Assembly (NCBI GenBank): GCA_033439265.1
Contig: JAVTVX010000016.1
Span: 16,476,701-16,540,700 of the forward strand
Direction: 5' to 3'
DNA length: 64,000 nt
DNA from: Dillenia suffruticosa
Taxonomy: Eukaryota > Streptophyta > Magnoliopsida > Dilleniales > Dilleniaceae
Part shown: positions 10,430 through 21,260 of the stretch, one piece after another
Layout of the letters: the number at the start of each line of letters is the position of its first letter
How positions within the stretch are numbered: position 1 is the stretch's first letter
Program-made: the position numbers and the translations under genes
The notes under the pieces: generated by a model
Database searches by the model: none
What the model was told of the DNA's origin: nothing
Seen by the model: the letters and a program-made list of their open reading frames with translations, nothing else

Positions 10430-11250
10430 TGTATTGCCAGCATGCGAGATAAGATTGGTAATATATTTGGCTTATGATAAACAGTATACAAACTTCATTA
10501 GATGTAATCTCAATACCCAAAAACATAACTAAGAGTACTTAGATATTTCATCTCAAATTGCTGATGGAGAAATGATTTGAGAGCAGAGAAGTCGTTAATG
10601 TCATTGTTGGTGATGATCATGTCATTGATATAGAAAAGAAAACGAGTAGTCCCTTGATTTGTTTTTCAAACAAATAGGCATGATCATAAGTACTGTACTA
10701 AAAACTAAGGCAGCCAATTACGGTGTTGAATTTGGAGAACCATGCATGATGTGTCTGTTTATGACCATACAAGGCTTTGCAAAGATGATAAATCTTATTT
10801 GGTAGATGATCATAACCTCGTAGGGGTTGGGGGTTGTATGTATACTTCTTTAGAAAGATGGCTATTGAGGAAGACATTCTTGATATCTATCTCAAATAAC
10901 GGCTAAGATTTACTAACATCAACAACAATGAGATTTAGAACTAAGGTTAAGTGAGCTACAGGGGCAAATGTCTACTTGTGATCAATGTCATACTCCTATG
11001 TGGGCCTTGTATCAATCAACAAACCCATTAGTTTGTGTCTTGATTTTAGAGACCCGTTTCCTCCCGACAATAGACTTTCCTGGAGGTAAGTCAACTATTT
11101 TGAAATATTTGTGCAGGTGAGAGTTTGTAGTTCTTCTACCATCGCTTCTATCATAGAGGTTTAGTACTAGACTCATGATAATTATGAGGTTAATATAGAG
11201 AGACAATAGTAGAATAAACATGAAAGTCACAAAGTCAGCTAGAAGCATGA
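10430..11250 (-). pseudogene. Copia-1 reverse transcriptase, fragmented
   Basis: The copia reverse transcriptase is read on the minus strand. It opens with KIVDLPPGKSIVGRKRVSKIKTQTNG (given here in parts: VDLPPGKSIVGRK and KIKTQTNGFVD), the canonical start of the domain. The remainder, down to about 10430, has several frame changes; the polymerase box region around 10620 reads a disordered RFLFYINDM-like stretch. It lies between integrase and RNase H, the PR-INT-RT-RH order that defines Ty1/copia. Confidence 0.75.
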
Positions 11251-11255
11251 CTTAT

Positions 11256-12301
11256 CTAATCAGATGATGGTTGGAAGGCAAAAAGTCTAGTTGAAGTTGA
11301 GGGAGCATTTGAAGGACATGAAGGATGATCCGTTGAAGTATGTGATGGATCCATGGTTGCACCAGAGTTAAAAAAAGTAGGTAGAGGTGAGGTTGAGCCA
11401 CATGAGTTATTAGAAAAATCTACAAAAGAAATGTTAGAAATTATAGGCATACTTGGGTTAAAGAAGACTAGCTAAGGAGGGTTACTTACCCTGAATTTGG
11501 AAAGAGTTGAGAACATTTTGTATTCCCAAATGCTTATGTGTCTAGTGATACAAAGTCTTTGAGATAGTGGATCCCAACAACTACACTCTTTGTGTTCTAT
11601 TTTTTATTCTAAGAAACAATATAATTATACTCGTAGCTCTAGTTTAGTATGCTCATGAGGTTGTAACAATACAAAATAGGTGCTACTAAAAAGTTTAAGT
11701 GTGTGCTTGTTATGAGCATAATCATATAATCATTTGTAGAGATATTACCAATGACTAGAGTAGAAATACGATTGAGAGTATAGACAATTGTAAGAGCTGC
11801 TTCCCCCCAAAATGTTTCTGGCCATGAGGAAGGATTGAATGGTATCTAGAATATGTGCATGCTTTAATTCTGCTCGACCTTTTTATTGAGATATTTCTAG
11901 ACAAAATCTTTAGATAATAGTATCTTTTTAGGTATGAAAGTGAATAAAAGATTTTTCTTTACATTCTATGGTATTATCAATATGAAGCCTTTTGATTTTG
12001 TGAGAGAATTGAGTCTGAATCATCTTTGCAAAGCAAAGCAAGAGTAAGTAGAAAATAATTCAAATCTATGACACTATAGATAAATTCATGTATAACGAGA
12101 AAAATTATCAATAAAGATAACATAATAAAGTGAACTTCCCATAGTATAATGAGAGCCAGATCCCCAAATATCAGAATAAATCAAGTCCAATGGTGTTGAA
12201 GAGGTAAAATCATTATTAGAAGAAAAGTAAAGGATGACTTTTTGAAAGTTAATATGTGACATAGTCCAAACTTGTAGACTTGACTTGTGCTGAGAAGTCA
12301 C
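11256..12301 (-). pseudogene. Copia-1 integrase and integrase-RT linker
   Basis: The integrase start is clear at 12301-12086: TPLDLIYSDIWGSG and YYVIFIDNFSRYT are the pre-core and first catalytic-aspartate blocks of copia integrases. From 12086 down to about 11500 the core continues with stops and frameshifts. The serine- and proline-rich linker (11450-11256; SGATMDPSHTSTDHPS) resembles the variable region before reverse transcriptase. This is a dead remnant in the middle of a minus-strand element. Confidence 0.75.
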
Positions 12302-12759
12302 AAGAGATGGACTTCAATCTAACATCAAAAGGATGACCAAGATGAGAATGTTAGATAACAAATGAAACAGCAGTAGCAACTAGACGAAGAGAAGTGAGTT
12401 GGAATAATGGACTAACCTTATGCCTTGTTTTAACGATCTCGCCTATATGAGGGTCCCACACAATACAGCCACGACTCAAAAATTGTAGCTCAACACCAAT
12501 TTGACATAGTTAACCAACAAATATAGGATTTAAGGATACTTTAGAGATAAGAAAAGTACTGAGTAATGATAAGTTGCATGTCTTAATGGTGCCCACACTT
12601 TACATATGCATAATGGAATTATCAGTAGTATGAACAACATGAGAAGCAAAGATTAATGTGTCAAAGAACCATGAAGGGGTACCTAGTTAGACGGATAGGG
12701 CGAGAGAAGAATGAGTATCAAAATCTAGTTGAAGTTGCTAAAGTTGCATTTGAAGATCT

Positions 12760-13122
12760 TTAAGGAAAACTTGGGAGATGTGCTCCCTTGTGGACTTTCA
12801 GTGGTAGCAACGGCGGCAATAGTAGGCTGAGTATGATGGGATTTAAAAGTATTATTTTGTTCGAATATCTATTGTTTAGAGGTATGTCTGATTCTTGTTC
12901 TACATTTGGAGAAGTGATCACCATTCTTGCTGCAATAAGTGCAACGTCCTTTTTGAGGTTTCGTAACTGATTTCTAAAAAGGAGAAGACTGATGATGTAG
13001 CATTTAAGTGACAAAGACAATATCAGCAGATGGTACAGATTTCTCAATATAAAGAACATTGAGACGATTTTTGTTATTCGAAATAACATTCGAAAAAAAA
13101 AACATAGAAATAACATTCTCAC
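12760..13122 (-). pseudogene. Copia-1 gag with intact CCHC zinc knuckle
   Basis: A nucleocapsid zinc knuckle of the form C-X2-C-X4-H-X4-C is readable on the minus strand near 12950-12900 as CTYCSKNGDHFSKC, preceded by a PQKGR basic stretch. The surrounding frame breaks several times. No gag start or LTR could be assigned with confidence beyond about 13122. Confidence 0.65.
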
Positions 13123-13602
13123 TTACTAAAGTTATTCAAAACATTCTATTTCTATCACTAAAACTTCAAATTTACAAAAAAAAACCTAAATGGAAAAAAA
13201 AAAAACAATAGAAACAACAACTTCTTACCTGATAGTGCCTTCGATCTCTCTTTTTCAATCCGAAAAAACTTCAATATCTTATCCCCTCACTCAAATAGAA
13301 AATCCTCTCATTCAAAATGTTCGATCTTCATTCGTCCTCTCTTACTCTTTGGAATAGAAAAAACAAAGTGTGATTTAAGGTTTTGAAATGAACAACTTTT
13401 AATAGGGGTATAATCGGTATTCTATGAGTTTCCTTTAAATTTCTATTATTTACAACTTTTTCTATTCACTTGCACACTTTTTAAAACCGTTGGAACATAA
13501 ATTAACATTTTTTTTACCATAGGCGAGATATGTGGATTTTAGCCAAACCACATGGGGGAAAATGCAATTTACCAAAAAAAAATGATTGCTTGGTTCCAAG
13601 AA

Positions 13603-13605
<3 letters not shown>
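13123..13605. other. AT-rich spacer with a dispersed repeat
   Basis: No gene is seen. Bases about 13468-13585 match the reverse complement of about 32660-32790 (shared words GAGATATGTGGATTT and CACACTTTTTAAAACC), which marks an uncharacterised dispersed repeat. Confidence 0.55.

Positions 13606-13697
<92 letters not shown>
13606..13697. repeat. (GA)n microsatellite, 92 bp
   Basis: Uninterrupted GA dinucleotide run of about 46 units. It produces an artificial Arg-Glu open frame, which is not a gene. Confidence 0.98.
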
Positions 13698-13701
<4 letters not shown>

Positions 13702-13969
13702 AAAAACCTTTTGTCAATACAAAAAAAAAAAATAATTATTGTTTATTGTACAAGAAGGGAGGGCATTATGGTCATTTTATCCCATGTCTGATTTAGTTTC
13801 CTAAAAATAGCTTTGAAGTCCTCTATCATGGTTGTTCTTTTTCCTACTTATGAATCTTTTTAACTCTAGCGGGCAGAATTTATTTTTAAATCAATTAATA
13901 TCAGAAGCATGCGGCAAATGAACTAGTTGACTACTTGTTTTTTATTTTTATTTTTATTTGGCCAGGGTT

Positions 13970-14455
13970 ATTTCCAAATGTCGTTCATAATACTCTACCA
14001 TTTATTAAATTTTAAATTCAGCACAATACCTAATACACGTAGTAAAGGACAAGAAAATATGTTTTGTTAAGAAAATAAAAATTAAATATTTTTGAGGTGA
14101 AATATATGTATAAATAGAATTTAAATATATTTTAATGTTTGGCTCTGCCTTTAATTCTTTGCCAGCTAGTTATGAAGTTATATAAATATAGATCCTAATG
14201 GAGCCAAGGATTGACTTCGACAATCAACATATGAAAAAATCTTTTCGGCACTATAAGGTAGTAAAGTTCTAGATAAAATAACTAAAGATAATAGATATTT
14301 AAATTGTATTTTCATTCAAAAATATCTGGATTTCCACATTTAAATTGAGAGAGGAATTATCTTTCCTTTAGGAAAGTTATCAAGTCCCCTTTGAAACTAG
14401 AAAGCGTGGGTGGAAGTAGCCTGCAATTTGGAGATTTTGAGTTAATAGGATGAAA
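13970..14455. repeat. Copy B of the receptor-kinase upstream sequence
   Basis: This matches 60570-61047 over most of its length: shared blocks include GGAGCCAAGGATTGA, ATATTTAAATTGTATTTTC and GGAAAGTTATCAAGTCCC. Its first 70 bp also match the end of copy A. It lies about 200 bp upstream of the receptor-kinase start codon, so it is probably the distal promoter. Confidence 0.85.
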
Positions 14456-14656
14456 ACGATAGAGGACTTGATAGAGTAAGTGAGTCAATAGCCGGGACAT
14501 GAGCATTTAGTAATCCACCACCACCACTACAACTTTCTACGTGGACTTGATAGAGTAAGTCAGTCAATCCTTGTCTCCATGAGGATGGGTATTTAAAATC
14601 ATCATCTATGATTAACGTGAAGGTAGAGCCACTCAGCTTTCTTGATACATTCAGAG
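14456..14656 (+). promoter_or_regulatory. Proximal promoter and 5' UTR of the receptor kinase
   Basis: A TATA-like TATTTAAAA lies at 14590-14598, 59 bp before the start codon at 14657. Upstream, the word ACTTGATAGAGTAAGT occurs twice (14466 and 14545) with only one difference in the following bases, a candidate tandem regulatory element. The function is inferred only from position. Confidence 0.5.
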
Positions 14657-17600
14657 ATGAGCTGTTTTAATGTGCTCTGCGTAGCTAATAAGATGCAAAC
14701 ATTTTTACTCTTGTTATGCTTCCTCAACACCTCAACAATTCTCCACAAAACAGGGACAAAGCCATTAGCTGTGGCCATGCAGCACACAAACAACTGTGAT
14801 CACGATGCATTGCTGGCCTTTAAACAAATTGTTTATGATCCTCTAGGGGTGATGAGCTCATGGAATAATTCTATGCACTTCTGCAAGTGGGAGGGTGTGA
14901 CATGCTCTCGTCGACATGAAAGGGTAACTGTTTTGAATTTGACTTTGAGTGGTTTAGGTGGTTTGTTGCCTCCTCATGTAGGGAACTTGAGCTTCCTTAA
15001 GATACTCTCCCTAGGCAACAATAATTTCCACGGCCAAATCCATCCTGAAGTTGGTCATTTGCGCCGGCTGAACCATTTGGTTCTTAGTTACAATTCCTTC
15101 GAAGGGAATATCCCTGGTACTCTATCTCATTGCACCAACCTGAGGGCTAAATATGTCCTATAACAAGTTAATAGGAGAAATTCCAAAGGAGCTTAGCCAG
15201 TTGCGAAAACTCACTAACCTCAGCTTCAAAGGAAACAATTTAACCAGAGGAATAAGTCCCTTTCTTGGAAACCTCACATCACTCGAATACTTAAATCTGG
15301 CAGAAAACAAGTTGGGAGGGACAATTCCAGAGGCTTTGGGTCATCTACGAAATATAAAAACTCTTGTTCTCGAATCCAATGAGCTTCATGGTATGATCCC
15401 CACATCCATATATAACTTATCTTCTATTACTGTATTTGCAATTGCCGATAATCATTTTCACGGCACACTTCCCTCCAACATTGGCCTCACACTTCCTAAT
15501 CTTGAATGGTTTGGAATCTTCTATAACCACTTCAGCGGTTCTCTTCCAGTCTCATTATCCAATGCAACTCATCTTGAGGTTCTTGAATTGGGATTTGGCA
15601 ATTTTACTGGAGAAATTCTGGTTGATTTTGGAGGCCTACAAAATTTGAGTATAGTTGCTATTGCCAACACCGGCTAAGGAGGAGAGCCCGGTGGCCTGAA
15701 CTTCATCAAATCTCTTTCAAATTGTACTAAGTTGGAAGCATTGCAGGTACAAGACAGCCGACTCACTGGGATATTGCCAAAAGAAATCGGCAATGTCTCC
15801 TCCACATTGGCTATTTTAAACCTTGCTGGAAATGAAATATCCGGATTTATCCCTCCAGAGATAGGTAACCTTGTTAACCTTAGTGTGTTGGCTTTGCAAG
15901 TTAATCATATGGTTGGGCCAATACCCAAAGAAATTGGTAAGCTTCAAATTGTACAACGTTTGTCTCTCAGGTCCAACAAACTTTCCGGGAAGATTCCAGC
16001 TTCTATTGGAAACTTGTCATTACTTAGCGAACTCTATTTATCCAACAACAAATTGCAAGGAAACATACCACCAGAGTTGGGTAACTGTAGAGATTTGATT
16101 CTAATGAATCTTTCCTTGAATAATCTTAGTGGGTCCATACCGAAACAAATATTTGGTATTCCGGCACTATCAATTTTTTTAGATTTGTCAGGAAATCAAC
16201 TTGTTGGCCCCCTACCCTTTGAGATTGGTAAGCTGGTCCACTTGACTGGGTTGAATTTGTCGAAGAATCATTTATCAGGCAAGCTTCCGAGCACCTTGAG
16301 TAGTTGCACCAGCCTTGTAGATTTATACTTATCAGAGAACTTATTCAATGGATCTATTCCTGAGTCATTAACTTCTTTGAAAGGCATAGAGAACCTTGAC
16401 CTTTCTCATAACAATCTATCTGGTCACATTCCAAAATTTCTGGAATCATTTCTCCTAAACAGTCTAAATTTATCTTTCAATAACTTCGAAGGCGAGGTTC
16501 CAATAAAGGGTGTTTTTCTACGCACAAGTGCAGTATCTCTGGTTGGAAATTATAGGCTCTGCGGTGGAATAAGTGAACTACATCTGCCTAAATGTAACAC
16601 TACCAATGGCTCAAAGAAAAGAAAGGTATTGCATGGTCACACGGTGCTAATATTTATTGGAGGTGTCATCTTTCCTGCTTTGTCAATATAGAAGACGAGC
16701 AAAGCTAAAAAAGCAACTATCATCTATGGCACCTTTAGGCGAAAGTCCTTTGCAAGTGTCGTATAGAAGTCTCCTGAAAGCAACAAATGGCTTCTCTTTG
16801 GAAAATATGTTTGGCAGGGGAAGTTTTGGCACTGTATACAGAGGAATACTCGAGGAATCTAGTACACCTGTTGCAATCAAAGTCTTCAACCTTCTATGCT
16901 ACGGAGCATTCAAGAGTTTCCTAGCTGAGTGTGAAGCCATGAGAAACATTAGGCATCGAAATCTTGTAAAGATCATAGCTGCTTGCTCAAGCATTGATTT
17001 GCAGGGGAATGATTTCAAGGCTTTGGTTTATGAGTTTGTGACCAATGGAAGTTTAGAGAATTGGCTGCATCCTTCTCCACAAACAGATAGCAGTCATATC
17101 AAGATTCGGCATCTAAACATTCTGCAAAGAGTTAATGTTGCAATTGATATAGCTTGTGCGCTCAGTTATCTTCATCAGCAAAGTGAGAGTCCAATTGTCC
17201 ATTGTGATCTAAAGCCGAGCAACATTCTTTTGGATGATGAAATGATTGCACGTGTTGCCGATTTTGGATTGGCAAGGTTTTTACTTCCAAGAGGAAATGA
17301 TGGCCAAAGTAGCTCAATTGGATTAAGGGGGACAATTGGTTATGCTCCTCCAGGTTAGTGTGCTTCTCAATCCCTAAGTTTGGCTTTCTAAAGTTTGCTT
17401 TCTTTTGAATCATTGTGAGAAATTAAAGAGTAATCTACATGTTGTCCAGGTAAACAGTACCCACTTAGATATACAAACGTAATCATTTCATTTATCCAAC
17501 AATAGCACTATATAATTAGTCTCATGCACCGCAATATGTTCATGTACACAAAAATCATTGCTCTTATGACATTTATTTTGGTTTGGAGAAGTACTTTTTT

Positions 17601-18009
17601 CTTTCTTTAGATATAATGTATTTCTTGTAATATGTGAGATGATCAAACAGAGTATGGTCTAGGAGGTGAGATCACAACAACAGGGGACATTTACAGCTAT
17701 GGGATCTTACTATTGGAGATGATCACAGACAAACGACCCACAGACACCATGTTTTCTGATGGACTTAATCTTCACAAATTCGCTATGATGGCATTGCCAA
17801 ACCGGATCATAGATGTTGTGGATCCTACCCTTGTACATAGCACTAGCAATAACTGCAAAACGGAGTGCGTGGTCTCCTTAATCAAGATTGGAATTGGTTG
17901 CTCTATGGAGTCCCCTCAAGAAAGAATGACCATCAGAAATGTTCTGAAAGAGTTGCATTTTGTCCGGGACATGCTTCTTGGAGATGCAAGGTTCGCACAT
18001 CTGCAATGA
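14657..18009 (+). pseudogene. LRR receptor-like kinase, subfamily XII (Xa21/EFR-like), three lesions
   Basis: Cell-surface receptor kinase, probably for pathogen-derived peptides. Order: hydrophobic signal (FLLLLCFLN), LRRNT domain ending CKWEGVTC, about 20 leucine-rich repeats, LRRCT with YRLCGG, transmembrane segment, kinase. Kinase motifs: GRGSFGTVY loop, VAIKVF lysine, HCDLKPSN catalytic loop (Cys before Asp, so non-RD, as in immune receptors), ADFGLAR, and GYAPPE split by an intron at 17354-17650, the position typical of LRR-XII genes. Exon 2 (17651-18009) ends FAHLQ. Lesions: a frameshift near 15150 in the fourth or fifth repeat, a TAA at 15675, and a frameshift near 16670 inside the transmembrane segment. 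All else reads normally over about 1,000 codons, so loss is recent or partly due to assembly error. The ATG at 14657 gives the signal peptide; a later ATG at 14693 is an alternative. Confidence 0.95.
17354..17650 (+). other. Intron of the receptor-kinase gene
   Basis: Donor CCAG|GTTAGT and acceptor AAACAG|AGTATG restore the reading PPEYGLG across the junction. It is 297 bp long and AT-rich. Confidence 0.93.
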
Positions 18010-19226
18010 GGTAAAAGAACATGATTAATTTCTCTTTACTTTTTTCAAATTCGAGAGTTGCTTACAATTTTTCGCCTACTTGCCTAATTAGGCTCTCCCT
18101 TTTGGAGGAGTTCATGTGGTTGGATCACTGCTTCCCTTTGAGAACTTTAGTATGGCTGCGGGTGTTCTTTAGGTTGGCTCTAGTTTTTTCCAGACTTGTC
18201 TATCGTGGTTGCTTTATGTTATTGTTTTCCTAGGCAAAAGCAAAGGTATTGTATTGGTTGCTTTGCCCTGTTTTCTTGCATATTTTCTTTACTTCTTGCA
18301 CTTGTATTAAATAGTAGAACAGCAGAACAAGCCCAACTAGCTATAATGTGTTCATGTCAATCACAATTTAGAATGCATGAATTTTATATACTTACATATG
18401 CATACATATATAGATGTATGCACCTGTGTTAATAGTGACTTGGTGGGAACTCTCCCTCGCCAAGAAATTTTGATGTTGTTGACACTAAAATTTGGGCAGT
18501 CAGGTATTAATTCAGAATCGGCTATGAGGAGAAGTTTCGGTTCAGGTCGGATTTTGGCTTGTCAGCTGGTGTGAGAAATTAATGATTAAGAGAGTGTTTG
18601 ATATAACTGTTGCGAGACTCTTGATTGTTTGTTTTTTTTAAGGGGTGTTCGGTGATTCGCTGACAACTAATATGACTTCCATAGATAATCTAAAAATTCA
18701 AAAATGTATCACAAAATAGCTTTTGATTTTTAAAATCATAATATCAATATTATTTTCAATCTTAAAGGTAATATTAAGATGAAAAACCCTTGGCTTAGGT
18801 GTAGGCATACATCATGGTAACGGTCAAGATAAAATGGCTGAGACGGATGGGGACCGCGGAACCATCGTGCCACTGCATTTGAGCCGATGAAGTTCAAAAT
18901 TAATTACTGTGATTTCGACAATTATTGTTTTGAATGTGGAATATTTGAATAAGCACTGCTGGCTCCACACAAACATTAGACTATAGTTCTTCAACTTCTT
19001 TTATCTTTCCTTTTTCCTTTATGTTTGCAATTCTTGGAATTATCTTACATAATTTCATATCTCAGGTTGTATTCATTTTATCCCTATATCCCTTTTCTTT
19101 TTTACTTTTCACTTTTTTATTTTATTTGGTTTTACATTTTTTCATTGCTTGCATGCACATATGGATTTGTCACTGTAATCGGAAAGATTAAACCAGGGTA
19201 AATCCTTCGGTCTGCAAGTCCATTAT
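18010..19226. other. 3' flank of the receptor kinase; nothing else recognised
   Basis: The first few hundred bases probably include the kinase 3' UTR. The remainder is AT-rich without a supported gene, RNA or recognised element. It ends where Tekay-2 begins. Confidence 0.5.
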
Positions 19227-21260
19227 TGTAATACCAATAAAGAAAAGTCAAAAAAAAAAGAACAAAAAGAAAGGGGAAAGTCACTTTCCCAAATTTCACT
19301 CAATCTCTCCCTCTATGTTTCTCTCTTTCTCCCAATCTCTCCCGTCACTCACTCACTCTCTCTCTTTCTCTCATTCTCACTCTCTTTTCGCTCTCTGTTT
19401 CTCTCCTCTCCCGCGCACGCGTGAACAGCTTCTGTTCTCCCTTTCCCGAGCGTGCGACAGTAGCGCTGTTCTCTCCTTGCTCGCGCACTCGCGCGCTTTG
19501 CTCTCTCTCTGCCGAGAGCTCTTTTGCAGCCCTCGCAAGAGCCCCAAGCCGGCAGTAGCAAGAGACATTTGAAACCCTAGGCCGCGACCTGCATTTCATC
19601 CCTTGCGCAGGTAAGAACGATTCTCTGATCAATAGCTTAGGGGTTTTGATTCTATTGAAAATTAGGGATAATTGCTAAAGTGTGCTTCGGTTTAGAAACA
19701 TTACAGGGGTTCGGACCGAGTTGTAGATGCATGGACGCTAGAGCTGCAAGCTGCGAAAACCCTAGGTAAGAGAAATTCTAGTTCCTTCAGAAATTTGAAT
19801 GAGTTTAGTCCGAATTTAGAATGAGAGATTTGTATATACTCTGAAAATGTGTGAAATTTGAAGAGAGTGCATTTTCCTGAATTTTGATATGTGATTTCTA
19901 GGGTTACGTCTAAATTCTATATGAATTTAGGTTGATTAAATATGAAAGAAACGTGTTAGATGAAATTAGAAACTTATTGGGCTGATTAGAATAGATTTAT
20001 TTGGAGTTTGAATTGAAATTGTGAATTATTGGTCTAGGTTGACATTTTGGAGACTTGAAGGGAGTCATTTTAGAAAACTTTTGAAATTAGGGAGCGAATA
20101 CCCTCCCTAGAAGGTGAGTGAATGGTCTATTGTGTTATAAATAAGAAAAATGAGTTTAAAATTATTTTATAAATAATTTTGTAAGATTTTTACATATTTT
20201 ATATAAATTGTTTTGTGATTATGGGATGTTCGGACTGAATTGTGAAGCATGAATGCATCCATGGTGTTTATAAATACATGTGTACCATATGTGATTTGAT
20301 ATTGCTTTATGAATTGCTATGACATGAAATTGATGATTATTTGCTAGAAAATTATGACACATGATTTGAGAAATGACATGTTTGAGAAGTGCATGGTGCT
20401 AGTAGTTAATGGCTATAGTCATTCCTTCCACGGAGCGAGCCGACGGGGTGGCGTGGTTAGGGTTTCATTGCGAGAGAGTATACGCGGCCTCTTCTCTACC
20501 ACGTCGGACTATCCGGATTGCACCCCGGGGAGGTTCGAGCCAACGCCAAGGAAGGGGGTAGTCTTTGAAATACTAAAATGGAAAACCCCTTGGCGGGCTT
20601 CAGTCTTGGTTCGGCCAAACGCAGGACGGAAGTAATTTTGATGGGACCCTTGTGATTTTATGAAAGAATATTTGATGTGGATGCATATTTTGTGAATTAT
20701 CTGATTTATTGAAAATGTTTCGATACATATGAAGTATTGTTTGAGATATACTTTGACACTCTCACGTTCACCCCTCATTTATCACACAATCATACCATTG
20801 CACTCCACTCACTGAATATTTCCCAATACTCAACCCTCTCTTTAACATCTTTCAGAGGAAGTTTAGGTTTGCGGCAGAAATTGGAGCTTGGGAAGATTTA
20901 TTCCACTGACTTGTGTAGGTACATAGTGATGCAAGTTCATTTTGGTTGATTTTGAAATCCATGGAAGGGAAGACTTATATAATTCTTTTTGTATGGATTA
21001 AATCAATACTTGTTTCATATATAGAGCAAGTATTGATGAAATCCTTACATCGTTTGTATTGGAGTTCGTAGAAAACTTGTTTATTTTCTCTTAACTCTTA
21101 TTTTGGTTAGACTTTTTGTTTAAATGGGACGTTTGATTTAAAATGATGGGATTTGTTATTTTCTTTCGATTTTACGGAGTTCTGTTCATCTCATACCGTA
21201 TGGACTTTACTGACGTTAGCTCGTTTCTACATGCGAGTGTTAGTAAAATTCTGCGATTAT
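19227..21260 (+). repeat. 5' LTR of Tekay-2, first part
   Basis: It starts TGTAATACC, a slightly changed family start. CT-rich promoter-like sequence (19300-19400) and a GC-rich leader (19420-19600) are followed by a CGCAG|GTAAGA site at 19611, then an ATTACAG acceptor-like site near 19706, then ACCCTAG|GTAAGA at 19766. These are the same landmarks as in the other LTRs. It is interrupted at 21260 by the solo LTR. Confidence 0.75.

Noticed and set aside
13552-13791. Arg-Glu repeat open frame
   Set aside because: Produced entirely by the GA microsatellite.
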